DNA of 64,000 bases, from contig NZ_JAPDNR010000001.1 in the NCBI RefSeq assembly GCF_025989125.1, forward strand, positions 4,632,301-4,696,300, read 5' to 3'. Positions within the stretch are counted from its first letter, which is position 1; the number at the start of each line of letters is the position of its first letter. Below the pieces are notes generated by a model. It was not told where the DNA came from. It ran no database searches and saw only the letters and a program-made list of their open reading frames with translations. This document shows positions 44,423 to 55,000 of the stretch, piece after piece. Source of the stretch: Chitinophaga nivalis. GTDB lineage: Bacteria > Bacteroidota > Bacteroidia > Chitinophagales > Chitinophagaceae. The position numbers were made by a program, and so were the translations under genes.

Positions 44423-45400
44423 TTGCTAAAAAGAGAATTGCGCGTCATCCTGGTGTCGCTGATCGTTAGTTTCATCCTGACCGCTGCAAAGTTTGCAGCC
44501 TACTTCATGACCCATTCCGTGGCTATTTTATCGGATGCCCTGGAATCTATTATTAATGTCATTGCAGGTGGCTTTGCCTGTTACAGTATTTATCTGGCCG
44601 GACAACCCAAAGATGCCAACCATCCTTATGGACATGGTAAGGTGGAATTTTTTTCCATTGGCTTCGAAGGCGCCATGATCTTTATTGCCGGCCTGCTGAT
44701 TCTGTTCAAGGCGGTACAGTATTTCATTACCCCACGGGTGCTGCATGAAATGGTAAACGGTTTGTGGGTAGTAGGCGCCACCACCATTGCCAACCTGTTC
44801 TTAGGACTGTATCTGCTCCGCTCAGGTAAACAGTTATCGTCGATTACGATCAGTGGGAATGGCCAGCATATTATGACGGATGTTTACAGCAGTGTGGGGC
44901 TGATGGTGGCTTTGGCCATTATTCAGTTTACCGGCTGGAACTGGCTGGATCCGGTGGTTTCCGTATTAATGGGATCCCTGATTCTGGTGAAAGGATATCA
45001 ACTGATGCGGCGTTCCATTTCCGGTCTGATGGATGAAACGGATATGAAGACGATTGACCGGATCATTGACATCCTGGTGGCCAGCCGCCGGGAAAACTGG
45101 ATTGATGTACACAATATGCGGGTGCAGCAATACGGTAATAATTACCACATGGATTGTCATGTTACCTTGCCTTATTATCTCTCGCTACATGAGGCACATG
45201 AAGAAATGAAATGCATTGAACAACTGGTTAATAAAGGGTTTGAAGGAAGTGAGGTAGAGTTTTTCATACACATGGACCCCTGCATTCCTTCCTGTTGCCA
45301 CTACTGTCTGAAAGAGGCCTGCCCGGTGAGGGGAGATGCTTTTAGGGGTAAGATTGACTGGACCCGCGCCAATGTGCTGCCTAACCGGAAACATGGATAA
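44423..45400 (+). CDS. Cation diffusion facilitator family transporter
   Basis: 325 residues with a TTG start. TTG 44423 is chosen because the promoter lies just upstream and the next in-frame ATG falls inside TM1. Six membrane helices span about 8-195. Metal-site motifs are SDALES in TM2 and HIMTDVYSS (HxxxD) in TM5. A C-terminal cytoplasmic domain (about 205-300) has H/D residues, and the tail holds a Cys/His cluster, CIPSCCHYCLKEAC. It should export Zn, Fe, Mn or a similar divalent ion in exchange for protons. The Cys-rich tail is unusual for CDF proteins and may bind zinc. Confidence 0.88.
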   Translation: MLKRELRVILVSLIVSFILTAAKFAAYFMTHSVAILSDALESIINVIAGGFACYSIYLAGQPKDANHPYGHGKVEFFSIGFEGAMIFIAGLLILFKAVQYFITPRVLHEMVNGLWVVGATTIANLFLGLYLLRSGKQLSSITISGNGQHIMTDVYSSVGLMVALAIIQFTGWNWLDPVVSVLMGSLILVKGYQLMRRSISGLMDETDMKTIDRIIDILVASRRENWIDVHNMRVQQYGNNYHMDCHVTLPYYLSLHEAHEEMKCIEQLVNKGFEGSEVEFFIHMDPCIPSCCHYCLKEACPVRGDAFRGKIDWTRANVLPNRKHG

Positions 45401-45421
45401 CCATACTTTATTGTCATAAAA

Positions 45422-45478
45422 AATCAGGAGCAGTGATACGGATTAATCATCTTCCGTTAGCTGCTCCTGATTCTTTTT
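45422..45478. terminator. Bidirectional terminator between CDF and serine hydrolase genes
   Basis: AATCAGGAGCAG (45422-45433) and CTGCTCCTGATT (45461-45472) form a 12-bp perfect stem followed by CTTTTT. The A-rich left flank allows action on the minus strand too. Confidence 0.8.
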
Positions 45479-45495
45479 ATGGATACCTGAAAATA

Positions 45496-46707
45496 TTATT
45501 CTTCTCCTGCTTCTTCACCATCACCATGTCCCAGGATTTCCCGGACTGGTTTCACCGCCTGGTAGATACTGCGGTTATATTTATTGCCTAAAATAATCAG
45601 GGTAGTAGTGTCTTGTACAAAACGATAGAATACCGTATTGTTACCATGCCACCAGCCATTGTGATATACAATGTTTTTGGTGCTGTCAGGATACACCATT
45701 AAACGCCATCCCAATCCGTAGTTACGGATGCCTGGTTTCTCGTGGCTATAGGGGCTGTAAGCTGCCCGTAGTATGGTATCGCCCAACAGGTGGCCGGAGT
45801 AGAGGGCCTGATCCCATTTCAGCATATCGCGTGCACTGCTGTAAATACCTTTGTCGCCCATGACGCCATCAAAATAAGTATCTGGTTCCGCCTGGCCATT
45901 GTACTTATGGCTTTGCGTCTGATGTGGTCTTACTGCAGATGACGGATCATATACAAAGGTGCTGGTCATGCCCAGCGGCTTGAAGAAGGTTTGTTGCATG
46001 AAGTCGGCGTACTTTTGTCCGCTTACTTTTTCTATGATCGCTGCCAGCAGCAGGTAATTGGTGTTGCAATACTGGAAGTGGGTATTGGGCAGGTGCTGAA
46101 TGGGCGGCTTATGCGCTTCCATCAGCCGGATCACTTCATTGTTGGTAATAAAGCGGGAACGGTCTTCCCACAGACTGTCGCAGAAATACAGGTAGTTGGG
46201 CAAACCACTGCGGTGGTTCAGCAACATCCGTACATTGATGCCTTTATACGGAAACTCCGGGAAGAAGCGCTGGAGGGAATCTTCGAGGCTGAGTTGTTCT
46301 TTTTGTATGAGCCACAATGCGGCAGCACCGGTAAAGGTTTTGGAAACAGAGGCCAGCTGAAAAGAGGAGCTATCCATGATTTCAGATTTGGTCCGGAAGT
46401 TCTCCAATCCATGATAGGCTTCAAAAAGGATCACGCCTTTTTTAGCCACCAATATGGCGCCGTTAAATCCTGCCCGTAAAAGTTTCGTGTTGTAAAATGC
46501 CTGCAACTCCCGCTGTATCTGCACAGTGCGGGGCGATTTCAATATCGCTTCCTTTGCTGCGGCCGACAGGCCGAGCGTATAAAGTGAACTATCGGTAGCT
46601 TGTTTTTTTCTCTTTGCTGCCTGGCGGGCTGCATTACTCTGGCAGCTGGTGATAAAGGCAAATCCTGTTATTGTTAAGATGATACTTACTGCTTTCAAGC
46701 GCTTCAT
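45496..46707 (-). CDS. Serine hydrolase, beta-lactamase/PBP4-like lipoprotein
   Basis: 403 residues. A lipoprotein signal (about 1-22, FAFITSC) is followed by a Lys-rich spacer and a class C beta-lactamase-like domain (about 80-380). Catalytic SxxK is S120-V-S-K123. The Tyr of the YxN motif is in QYCNTNY. An HxG motif (HNGWWHG) is near the C-terminus. The family includes D-aminopeptidases, esterases and low-molecular-weight PBPs. A true beta-lactamase role is possible but not indicated. It ends in an acidic tail and is monocistronic. Confidence 0.85.
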   Translation of the reverse strand: MKRLKAVSIILTITGFAFITSCQSNAARQAAKRKKQATDSSLYTLGLSAAAKEAILKSPRTVQIQRELQAFYNTKLLRAGFNGAILVAKKGVILFEAYHGLENFRTKSEIMDSSSFQLASVSKTFTGAAALWLIQKEQLSLEDSLQRFFPEFPYKGINVRMLLNHRSGLPNYLYFCDSLWEDRSRFITNNEVIRLMEAHKPPIQHLPNTHFQYCNTNYLLLAAIIEKVSGQKYADFMQQTFFKPLGMTSTFVYDPSSAVRPHQTQSHKYNGQAEPDTYFDGVMGDKGIYSSARDMLKWDQALYSGHLLGDTILRAAYSPYSHEKPGIRNYGLGWRLMVYPDSTKNIVYHNGWWHGNNTVFYRFVQDTTTLIILGNKYNRSIYQAVKPVREILGHGDGEEAGEE

Positions 46708-47022
46708 TACTGGGTATGTGTCTGCGTATTAAAATTCAATGACTCCTAAAATCAAAGCGCTAAATTTATAATCAAACTGCTTGTCTGCCAAATAAAAACC
46801 CATCATTCATCTGCATTTAAGGCATTTTTAAGCCCGGATGCTAAACAAACTTTAAAAAACAGACCTGTGAAAGGTGTTTTTTTGATAAAAATCGAATTTG
46901 GTTATACTGGTGTTTGATAATTCCCGAACATCGAGTAGGTTTGTGCCTTGTTTTTCCCCGCGTATCCGCAATTATTAAGCCAATTGCACTATTGAAATAT
47001 ACATATAATTCATTATAATATT
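46708..47022. other. Divergent intergenic region between serine hydrolase and serA
   Basis: Contains the serA promoter (46913-46943) and about 70 bases of leader. No ORF, repeat or hairpin of note is seen in the rest. Confidence 0.5.
46913..46943 (+). promoter_or_regulatory. Canonical Bacteroidota promoter of serA
   Basis: TTTG (46913-46916), a 19-base spacer and TAGGTTTG (46936-46943) exactly match the -33/-7 consensus. Transcription should start near 46950, leaving a leader of about 73 bases. Confidence 0.75.
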
Positions 47023-48258
47023 ATGGATCAGCAAAAGTCGACAAGTTATCCGAAGGAGAAAATCAGCATCTTACTGTTGGAAAACATCAGCGATACCGCC
47101 GTAGCAGAATTTACGGCAGCGGGATATAATGTCCGCAAGTTAGCCGGTGCGTTAAGTGAGGAAGAGCTGATAAAGGAAGTGAAAGAAGTACATCTGCTGG
47201 GTATCCGTTCAAAAACCCAGGTAACACGGAAGGTGCTGGCAGCCGCAAAGAAACTGCAGGCCATCGGGTGTTTCTGTATCGGCACCAATCAGGTAGATCT
47301 GAAAGCTGCTACGCAACATGGTGTAGCCGTTTTTAACGCCCCTTATTCCAACACCAGATCGGTAGCGGAACTGGTAATAGGGTTATCGATTATCCTGATC
47401 CGCCGTATTGTAGATAAAAATGCGGCCGCACATAATGGTATCTGGATGAAAGAAGCTACCGGCAGTTATGAACTGCGTGGTAAAACTTTGGGCATTATCG
47501 GATATGGCAACATCGGCAGTCAGGTAAGCGTACTCGCAGAAGGACTGGGGCTGAATGTGATCTATTATGATGCCGAAACCAAACTGCCTTTAGGCAATGC
47601 GGTACAGTACCGCACGCTCAAAGAAGTTTTTGAACAGGCAGATATTATCTCCCTGCATGTGCCTTCCAACAAGGCTACTGCAAATATGATCAACCAGGAA
47701 ACCCTGAGCTATGTTAAGAAAGGCGCGATCTTCCTGAACTATGCCCGCGGAGAAGTGGTAGACCTGGAGGCACTGAAAGATGCCCTGGAAAGCGGACAGT
47801 TATCCGGTGCTGCTATTGATGTATTTCCTGTAGAGCCGGAAAAAAACGGCGCTGCTTTCAATACACCCCTGCAAAAACTCTCCAATGTAATCCTGACGCC
47901 ACACATCGGCGGCAGCACGGAAGAAGCGCAGCATAATATTGGTCTCGACGTGAGCAGTAAAATGCTGAATTACCTGGAGAAGGGCGCCAGCTTTGGTTCA
48001 CACTCTGTTCCGGCCATCAGTGTACCGCCTATTGAAAATACACATCGTATCCTGCACGTGCATGAGAACGTACCAGGTGTATTATCTGCTATCAATACGG
48101 CATTATCTGAAAATAAAATCAATATCCTCGGTCAGTATCTGAAAACCAATGACCAGATTGGTTATGTAGTATTGGATGTGGACAGGCAGCTGTCGCAGGA
48201 AGCAGCGGCATTGCTGAAAAATGTAAAACATACGATCAAGACCAGGTTACTGTATTGA
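47023..48258 (+). CDS. serA: D-3-phosphoglycerate dehydrogenase
   Basis: A 411-residue first enzyme of serine synthesis, oxidising 3-phosphoglycerate with NAD. The Rossmann motif is GIIGYGNIG at about 159-167. Catalytic Arg is in NYARGEVVD, Glu in VFPVEPE and His in TPHIGGSTEEAQ. A C-terminal ACT domain (about 335-411, HENVPGVLSAINTAL) matches the E. coli-type enzyme that serine inhibits. The length is almost the same as E. coli SerA. A strong promoter precedes it, and it is monocistronic. Confidence 0.93.
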   Translation: MDQQKSTSYPKEKISILLLENISDTAVAEFTAAGYNVRKLAGALSEEELIKEVKEVHLLGIRSKTQVTRKVLAAAKKLQAIGCFCIGTNQVDLKAATQHGVAVFNAPYSNTRSVAELVIGLSIILIRRIVDKNAAAHNGIWMKEATGSYELRGKTLGIIGYGNIGSQVSVLAEGLGLNVIYYDAETKLPLGNAVQYRTLKEVFEQADIISLHVPSNKATANMINQETLSYVKKGAIFLNYARGEVVDLEALKDALESGQLSGAAIDVFPVEPEKNGAAFNTPLQKLSNVILTPHIGGSTEEAQHNIGLDVSSKMLNYLEKGASFGSHSVPAISVPPIENTHRILHVHENVPGVLSAINTALSENKINILGQYLKTNDQIGYVVLDVDRQLSQEAAALLKNVKHTIKTRLLY

Positions 48259-48640
48259 TCCCGGATACTTTCCGGTATAGTGCGCCTGTCGCCACCCAAA
48301 CAACCAGGAATAAATTGCCTGTTGTAGGGTGGAGGCAGGCGTACTGCGTTATGATCGGGCAGGAGGGATGGGGGTAGTGTGCAGGGCTGCAACACTACCG
48401 GAATAACCGATGTACGGCGCTAAAACATAGTGGAATGCGGGAAATATACCGACTGGCCGCCCCGGCCACCTGCAGCTCAAACAGGCAGGTCTGCCTGTAA
48501 TGATGACCAACCCCGAATGCGTAATTCCTGTTTCATCTGTTTTTACGGCCCATTCAACGATTCCCGGTTTTTTATACATTTTTAATTCTCATCTTTCAGT
48601 TTTCTTTGCTAACCTTGTGGTGCAACAGAAAACCGCACAC
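48259..48640. other. Intergenic region with several hairpins after serA
   Basis: A large hairpin (48283-48341; CGCCTG/CAGGCG outer stem, ACAA-CAGG/CCTG-TTGT inner) probably ends serA. A second, tight hairpin is GGTAGTGT/ACACTACC (48373-48399). A short palindrome with ACAGGCA/TGCCTGT arms lies near 48480-48498. A TAACCTTG box (48610-48617) is a weak -7 element for the next gene. No gene is seen. Confidence 0.5.
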
Positions 48641-49402
48641 ATGAAAATGAACAAAGCGTTGGTAACAGGAACGGTCCTGATGACCGGTATCCTTTATAAC
48701 CTACACACCTTTGCACAAGACAGCGACAGTAATAAATGGGCGCCAGCTGAAGTGAAAATAGACGGACAGTTAACAGAATGGCCTAAGCCGTTACAGTTTT
48801 ATAATAACGTGACCAAACTATTTTATACCATCGCCAACGACCAGGAGCAGTTATATGTTGTGGTGAGTGTGCCCGACCAGCAAAGCCAGTTGAAGATTAT
48901 GCGTTCCGGTATTACCATCACTGTGAATGCTACCGGAAAGAAGAAAGGAGGCGCCTCCGTGACGTTTCCATTGACGGCTGAAGCAGCGGCAGCAGCGCCG
49001 GATGTACCCGAAGCCTCCCGCGCACTGATTGCCGGTGAACTGAAAAAACAGATCCTGGCCGGCGTTAGAGAAATACAGGTAGACGGATTTGAAGGGATAC
49101 CAGCAGGTAATATTCCTGTGCAGAATCAATATGGTATCCGTACTGCCTCTTCCTTTGATGCTGCAGGCAACCTGATATGTGAACTGGTCATTCCTTTGAA
49201 AACGGCGGGAATTGCACCCGGAACAGATAAACCGATTGCTTACCGTTTTAAAGTGAATGCCCTGAAAAAAGATGATAAAAAAGAACAGCGGCCACCGCGT
49301 GCACAGGGCCAGCCAGCCCCGATGCCAGGTGAAGGACCGGATACCTTCGCGTTGTTCTATTCTGCAGATTTCTGGACCAGACAAACACTGGCTACCCATT
49401 AA
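48641..49402 (+). CDS. Secreted protein with CBM9/DOMON-like domain
   Basis: 253 residues from ATG 48641 (MKMNKALVTG), which begins a good signal peptide ending near HTFAQ; the longer frame to 48500 does not. Residues about 30-210 begin with VKIDGQLTEW and continue with beta-rich sequence, the pattern of the CBM9/DOMON-like domain at the start of many Bacteroidota secreted proteins. The tail is Pro/Arg/Gln-rich (about 212-235) before a final FALFYSADFW strand. It may bind a carbohydrate or haem-like ligand. It precedes the S41 peptidase gene by 36 bases and is likely co-transcribed. Confidence 0.65.
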   Translation: MKMNKALVTGTVLMTGILYNLHTFAQDSDSNKWAPAEVKIDGQLTEWPKPLQFYNNVTKLFYTIANDQEQLYVVVSVPDQQSQLKIMRSGITITVNATGKKKGGASVTFPLTAEAAAAAPDVPEASRALIAGELKKQILAGVREIQVDGFEGIPAGNIPVQNQYGIRTASSFDAAGNLICELVIPLKTAGIAPGTDKPIAYRFKVNALKKDDKKEQRPPRAQGQPAPMPGEGPDTFALFYSADFWTRQTLATH

Positions 49403-49438
49403 AGTGCTATCCGGTTTTAAATAGTCTTAACCAATGTT

Positions 49439-50989
49439 ATGCATAAAAAACTATTTACTACGGGAACCAAAGCTATCCTCACAGGTATAGCCTGTGCTGC
49501 CCTGCTGGCAGCCTGTAAAAAAGGAAACGACGGTGGAAGTCCTGCAGAAGGGGTAGCGGAAGATACCCTGAAATATCTGACCTACCAGATTATGCAGGTA
49601 AGCTATGCAGATGGGGGCAGAAATGCCGCGGCGGGACTGCCTACTTATTATTGGTATGGCAAAGTGCCGCAGCTCAATCCGCTGGACAGCAAGTACCCTA
49701 ATGCGGATACCCTGCTGGCGCGGATGAAGGAATATGCGATCAATCCTGCTACCAACCAACCCTTTGATCATTACAGTTTTCTGGATAGGGATGGTTCGCT
49801 GACCAACCGGCTCATGAATGGTATTTCTTCCCAGACTTTCGCTGCAGGCAGTGGAGGATATGGTTTAGACTACGGGCTGGGAAAAGATCAAAACGGTAAG
49901 ATACACATCTACGTATTGTATGCCGATAAAAACAGCCCTGCCGGACAAAAAGGTATCACCCGCGGATGGGAAGTGACGGCTGTAAATGGCACGACGGTTT
50001 TCAATGAATCACAGGTCACTTACAACATGCTGAATGAGGCCTTCTTTTACAGCAGCAGTATTATCCTGGGCCTGAAAAAACCAAACGGAGAAACGACTAC
50101 GGCTACTTTGAATACCGGTTCCTATGCGATCAATCCGGTATTGTTTGATACGGTATTTACGGTGAAGGATAAACCTGTTGGATATTTTGCCTTGTATACC
50201 TATTCCAGTGTCATTAATTCAGATGGTGCGGCTACCGCCACGAAAACCGCATTGGATGAAACTTTTGCCAAATTCAAAGCCAGGGGTATTACCAATCTGA
50301 TTGTAGACCTGCGGTATAACGGTGGCGGTGCTACGAATACAGCCGAATACCTGGATAATGCCATCGCACCTGCTGCTGCGGCCGGAAAGCTGATGTATAC
50401 CAGCAAATACAATGATAAACTGACGGAGCATTTGTCTACGGTAGGACTGAAGGCTTCTGTAAATTTTGCGGCTGCTACCGGCGGTTTAAAACTGGATCAT
50501 GTATTTTTTATTACCACCGGTAATACTGCCTCCTCCAGCGAACTGACGTTGAACAACCTGGATCCGTATATGGATGTGAAACTGGTAGGCGAAAAAACCT
50601 ACGGCAAACCTGTGGGCTTCATCGATTTTACTATCTCTATGTATGATGCTTCCCACAATAAAAAATACCTGGCCGATCTTTATGCCATTAACTTTGAAAC
50701 GTTCAATGCCAATGGAAAAGGAGGCTACTATACCGGTATTGATGTGGATGCCCCAGCCGTGGATTATGTAAATGTGCCATGGGGAAATACAGACTACGAC
50801 GACAATCTGTTAAAGATTATTTCTTTTCTGGAAACAAATTCCTTCTCCGGCCAACGTGCTGCGAAGGCCCGTATTGCTGCTGCCAATGATCAGCTGCGGG
50901 TGGCTATTCCCGGAACCCGTACCCAACATGGATTTAACGGTATGGTGAATTATGAAGTCAGTAAAGCGGTATCCCGTTTCAACCGATAA
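49439..50989 (+). CDS. S41-family peptidase lipoprotein
   Basis: 516 residues. A lipoprotein signal (LLAAC, Cys near 26) is followed by a PDZ-like region (about 140-215: SPAGQKGITRGWEVTAVNG). The S41 tail-specific protease domain (about 235-430) contains NLIVDLRYNGGG and the nucleophile in GNTASSSELT. These enzymes cleave C-termini of periplasmic proteins or act on peptides. The C-terminal about 60 residues are not conserved. It is second in a pair with the CBM9/DOMON-like secreted protein and ends at a clear terminator. Confidence 0.88.
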   Translation: MHKKLFTTGTKAILTGIACAALLAACKKGNDGGSPAEGVAEDTLKYLTYQIMQVSYADGGRNAAAGLPTYYWYGKVPQLNPLDSKYPNADTLLARMKEYAINPATNQPFDHYSFLDRDGSLTNRLMNGISSQTFAAGSGGYGLDYGLGKDQNGKIHIYVLYADKNSPAGQKGITRGWEVTAVNGTTVFNESQVTYNMLNEAFFYSSSIILGLKKPNGETTTATLNTGSYAINPVLFDTVFTVKDKPVGYFALYTYSSVINSDGAATATKTALDETFAKFKARGITNLIVDLRYNGGGATNTAEYLDNAIAPAAAAGKLMYTSKYNDKLTEHLSTVGLKASVNFAAATGGLKLDHVFFITTGNTASSSELTLNNLDPYMDVKLVGEKTYGKPVGFIDFTISMYDASHNKKYLADLYAINFETFNANGKGGYYTGIDVDAPAVDYVNVPWGNTDYDDNLLKIISFLETNSFSGQRAAKARIAAANDQLRVAIPGTRTQHGFNGMVNYEVSKAVSRFNR

Positions 50990-51004
50990 TAATGAAGTTA
51001 TTTT

Positions 51005-51061
51005 GATACCCGGTCAGGTGACAGACGTGTTGTAGTCTTTACCTGGCCGGGTATCTTTTTT
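51005..51061 (+). terminator. Intrinsic terminator after the S41 peptidase gene
   Basis: GATACCCGG (51005-51013) pairs with CCGGGTATC (51047-51055), extended inward by a near match, followed by at least six T. Confidence 0.8.
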
Positions 51062-51339
51062 AGCGGATCAGTATAGCATGATGGCAGCTGATGCCGATAT
51101 GGGCACGTTGCTGATATAAACTACCCTGGTACATCATTGTAACCCCCACATGTAATCATTTATTTCCGGATCAGCTTTACAGTTGTCTGCTGATAAACAA
51201 TCGTATCCTGCCCTGTTACTACCAGCTATCCTGCAGCGTCTCCAGCCGGTAAGGATGTTGCCGCCGGCATTTTCTTTCCGCCGTTTTCTTTTCATTATAG
51301 GTTAATAGAGAGACATGTCGTCTGCTACCAACCTGATTT

Positions 51340-51784
51340 TCATTCTTTACACGCCTTGTTATTAGAGGAGGCAAGCGAAACGCAGACACGTGCAAACGGT
51401 GTGGCAGGCAGCTGATACTGATCACACCAATCAGATAAATCAGGGGATAACGTCAGCGTATCAACACCGCCCAATACAAAGGAAGTACCGGTATGATGTG
51501 TGACCTCAAAAGCCATAGCGGCAGTATGCGCCGGGTAGGAGATGAGTCCACTCGTCACCATTGCCTGGTTGTTCTCTTTAAAATCAATCTTCACCCGCAG
51601 GTGGTTAGGTATTGTGGCCGTTGCACCAAATGTAAACGTTACCGGGTATCTGTACTGTTTCAAATATTCCTGGATCTATTTACCGCTATATAAGTGCCCG
51701 CTTTCCGCACCGGATACAGCAAAGTACCGTTGTCGATAAAACAGAAAAATAAAAGCAAATGATAAGCACAAAACTATCCTGCAT
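51340..51784 (-). pseudogene. Probable remnant of a small secreted-protein gene
   Basis: Three minus-strand frames form a chain. An ATG at 51784 opens a signal-peptide-like start (MQDSFVLIICFYFSVLS). A second frame then reads TLLYPVRKAGTYIAVNRSRN up to a stop at 51660-51662. A third reads on from TTG 51663 as QYRYPVTFTFGATATIPN to a stop at 51340-51342. The third part alone is 107 residues with codon use like real genes here. The pieces look like one secreted protein of about 150 residues broken by two frameshifts. Sequencing error, or a real 107-residue gene with a TTG start, are alternatives. The family is not recognised. Confidence 0.4.
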
Positions 51785-51982
51785 GGTTAAACGTAGTCGT
51801 AGTAGGGACTGCAGGATAGGGACGGGTGGGCATAGGCGGTTGTGCTGAATGAAGGTTTCACAAACAACAACCGGCATAATACTTAAACATCTCTCTAAAA
51901 TTTAAAAACAATCATCATCAACCCACGACAGTCATCTGCCGGCAGGCAGATGAAATAAAAACACCGGTGAGTGAATCCTATA

Positions 51983-52027
51983 AAAGCAAAACGCATAACA
52001 GGCGTAGCCCGCTATGCGTTTTGCTTT
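51983..52027 (-). terminator. Terminator of the giant surface-protein gene
   Basis: AAAGCAAAACGCATA (51983-51997) and TATGCGTTTTGCTTT (52013-52027) form a 15-bp perfect stem, 23 bases past the stop codon on the minus strand, with a short T-rich end. Confidence 0.75.
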
Positions 52028-52049
52028 ATTCCTCCCGAAGGGGAGCTTG

Positions 52050-55000
52050 TTATCTTACTACGGTCACTTCTCCTTTGAGAACATTGGTAGCGCCGCCGGC
52101 TACTTTTCTGTAGGTAAGCCACCAAACATAGGTGCCTACATCTACCGGTACGCCTTTGTATTTACCATCCCAGCCTTTGTGGTCATCGGATGTCATAAAG
52201 ATCAGTTCGCCCCAGCGGTTGAATACGCGCAGTTCGTAGTCGAACATAGCGCCTCTTACTACCGGTCGGAAGACATCATTACGTCCGTCGCCATTTGGAG
52301 AGAAGGCATTTGGTAATTCCGGTTTAGGTTCGCAGTAAACCACATCTACTGTGATGTCGTCGGTAGCGGAACCGCAATCGTTGAATACGGTTACCGTATA
52401 GGTGCCACCGTTAGACACGGTCAGTGATGGTCCTGCAGAACCGTTATCCCAGCGTACACCTGTGATGTTACCGCCTTCTGCACGTAAGGTGAGTGTTTCA
52501 CCTTTACACAGGGTGGTATCTCTACCCAGGTTTACTTTTGGTAATCCGGTCATGTTTACATTTACGCTGTCAGTATAGATACGCTGGCAGAAGCGATCCA
52601 TTACCGCCAGTTTGTATTTGCCAGCCTGTGTAACGGTTTTAACCGGGTTAGGGTCGCCGTCATTCCACAAGTAGGAGATCGCATCCGGATTGGTTCCATC
52701 CAGTACTACAGATCCTCCCGGACAAATATTCCTGTCTGGTCCCAGATCCAGGTTCAGGGTCGGTTTCGCCCGTACATTAACGGTTTCCTTCACCACGCAG
52801 TTGTCTCTGCTTACAGACACCCAGTAGGCGCCTGGCTGATTTACCACGATGGAGTTGGTGGTTTCACCTGTCTGCCATTGGATACGGCCGCCGTTAGAGG
52901 TAACCGTGAGCATGATAGACTGATCAGGGCAGATCGTCGTATCGCGGGTCAGGCTGATATCTGGTGGCGGATTTACGCGTACTTTAACGGTATCGATGGT
53001 GATACATCCGCTCTTCATCACTTTAACCCAGAACTCTTCCTGTGTGCTTACCAGTATGGAAGAGGAGGTAGATCCTGTACTCCACAGGTATTGTGCACCA
53101 TTTACATAAGCATCCAGTTTAACGGACTGGCCACGGCAGATAGTCGTATCCGGAATGTCTACCAGCGGTGTTGGCACCAGGCTTACCTCAATGGTATCGG
53201 TAGTTACACACTGGCCGTTGCTAACGCTCACCCAGTAGGTGCCTGCAGTAGCCACATTGATCCGTTGTGTGGTAGCCCCGGTAGACCATTTGATCTGGTA
53301 GGCGAAGTTAGCCGCACCTGCATCCAGTACCAGGCTGTTGCCACCACAAATCGTAGTGTCGTTGCCCAGTTTCACCACTGGTTTCTGGATGTAGGTCAGG
53401 TGGTAGGTCATGGTATCGGAAGAACAACCGGTCTGACCGTCTGTTACGATGAATGAAGCACTTGTTGCACCATTCAGGTTAAACACATTACTGGTTTGTG
53501 TATACGGTAATCCTTTTACCGCATTGGCAGGCGTAACGCTTACCAGGGTGTACGTTGGTTTGCTGACATTGCCGGTTGTCTGCAGGGTAATCATCGGATT
53601 ATCCGAGCAATTAGACGGCAGGGTAGCGGTCAGCTGCGGTTTGTCGCAAGGTTTAACGATCACCTGTTGGATCACATCATTGGCCTTATTGCCGCATGCA
53701 TCCATGATAGTCCATCTTCTCACAATGGTATAACCTTTACAGATGTCTTTCACATACGGATCTTCACTATAGATCGCTTTCTTAGGGAAGCTGTAGTCGC
53801 AGTTGTCTGTAGCTGTTAATACCGGCGGAGCAGGGATCTCATCCTGGCAATAGATAATCACATCAGCAGGAGCAGGGCTGATAACCGGTCTGGTGGTATC
53901 CTTCACGGTTACTACCTGTGTCATGATGGTCGTGTTGCCACAAGCATCTTTTGCTTCCCAGGTTCTGATGATGCGGTAGTTGTTTACGCAGGCGCCAGGG
54001 ATTTTTTCAGTACGGATAGAACGTGTCAGCGTGAGGCCGTTGCCGGTTGTGCTGCAGTTGTCCGTTACTTTCACATTGTTGGCTGGTGCAGGAATATCAT
54101 CACAGCTTACGGTGGTATCTGCCGGAGGCGCTACCACAAATACCGGTTTAGTGGTATCCTGTACGGTGATGGTTTGTTGCATGAACGCTTTGTTGCCACA
54201 TTCGTCTGTCGCGGTCCAGGTACGGATTTCTTTGTAGTTACCCGCACAGGCGCCAGGTACGGTTACTTTCCGTGTACCAGTGACTACCTGGATGTTGGCG
54301 CTGCAATTGTCGGTAGCTGTAATGACCGGCCATGCAGGCACCTGATCGCAATTTACGAGGGTGTCTTTAGGCGCAACAGCAGAGAATACCGGTTTGGTAG
54401 TATCCTGTACTGTGATGTGTTGTTCAAAGGTTGCGCGGTTGTTGCAATCATCGGTAGCGGTCCAGGTACGGATAAAGGTGTAGCTGTTTACGCATCCCGG
54501 TTGCGTTACCCGTGGCGCATCTGTATAGGTAATCTTCACATTGGCAGCCGGAGAACAGTTGTCTGTAGCTACTACTGGTAATTTATCCAGGTTGGCTACT
54601 TTATCACAGTCTACAGTGGTATCGGCTACCGGTTTCACGGTGAATACCGGTTTGGTGGTATCCTGTACGGTTACACGCTGGCTGATGGTAGTAGCGTTAC
54701 CGCAACCATCGGTGGCCACCCATGTTCTGGTAAAGGTATAACCGTTGGCACAACCAGGAGTCGGCACTTTGGCTGATTCGCTGTAAGCTACCTTAATATT
54801 ACCGGCAGGAGTACAGTTGTCAGTTACCGTGTATTTCACATCTGCAGGAGCAGGAACTTTATCACAATCTACTGTAGTATCAGCAACAGGTTTCAGTGTG
54901 AATACCGGAGCTGTTCTGTCTACTACCGTTACATTTTGTGAGATGCTTGTTTTGTTACCACAACCGTCTTCCGCTATCCAGGTACGGATAAAGGTATAGG

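Noticed and set aside
51226..51819. 10-bp inverted repeat (CTATCCTGCA / TGCAGGATAG) flanking the gene remnant
   Set aside because: Too short and imperfectly placed for insertion-sequence ends; no transposase or target duplication is seen.
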